Shown piece by piece: positions 5,899 to 5,914 of a stretch of DNA of 5,914 bases. The notes beneath the pieces were generated by a model. The model did not search any database and was not told the origin of the DNA. It worked only from the letters and a program-made list of their open reading frames with translations. The translations under genes and the position numbers were made by a program. This DNA comes from an uncultured Clostridia bacterium (lineage in GTDB: Bacteria > Bacillota > Clostridia > Oscillospirales > Ruminococcaceae). The stretch spans positions 1 to 5,914 of the forward strand of contig CAMYUO010000136.1 of NCBI GenBank assembly GCA_947302065.1, in the 5' to 3' direction. The first letter of the stretch is position 1, and every line of letters starts with the position of its first letter.

Positions 5899-5906
5899 CC
5901 CTCCTT
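5899..5906 (-). promoter_or_regulatory. Strong ribosome binding site of the first DHHW gene
   Basis: AAGGAGGG on the minus strand, six bases before the ATG at 5892, is close to the full anti-16S complement. It fixes this start over later Met codons such as Met24. Confidence 0.88.
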
Positions 5907-5914
5907 GCTATGCG

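Overview
The window looks like a chromosomal segment of a Gram-positive Clostridia gut or rumen bacterium, most likely Ruminococcus or a close relative in the Oscillospiraceae. This is inferred from four things: Thr-rich (TTTT/TTAK) linkers in three of the four proteins, two Gram-positive-style lipoprotein signals, strong GGAGG-type ribosome binding sites, and two DHHW-family proteins. No rRNA, tRNA, CRISPR array, insertion sequence or phage gene was seen.

All four genes lie on the minus strand, so the window reads right to left. First comes a two-gene operon: a membrane-anchored DHHW/AlgX-like protein (5892-4300), then, after a 16-bp gap, a paralogous DHHW lipoprotein (4283-3021). It ends at a strong intrinsic terminator (2958-2986). 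A roughly 200-bp AT-rich spacer with short repeats follows. A near-consensus promoter (2731-2759) then drives a secreted Fn3 plus SleB-like putative cell-wall hydrolase (2574-1276). Its roughly 150-nt leader contains an array of TTGTAAT heptamers and a hairpin that could mask the ribosome binding site. That unit ends at a second intrinsic terminator (1231-1260). Immediately after it, another near-consensus promoter (1191-1219) starts a lipoprotein carbohydrate esterase of the CE2 type (1149 to the left edge, C-terminus cut off).

Every product is predicted to act outside the membrane: two lipoproteins, one single-pass membrane protein and one secreted protein. The two DHHW proteins keep the Asp-His...Ser residues of AlgX/AlgJ-type SGNH O-acetyltransferases. 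The CE2 protein keeps the SGNH esterase blocks. A reasonable but unproven reading is a surface-polysaccharide modification neighbourhood: O-acetyl transfer by the DHHW pair, ester removal by the CE2 enzyme, and wall remodelling by the SleB-like protein. The usual membrane partner of such a system, an MBOAT acyltransferase, is not in the window; it would be expected upstream of 5914.

The most interesting points are the paired DHHW paralogs with different anchors, and the regulatory region of the putative hydrolase.
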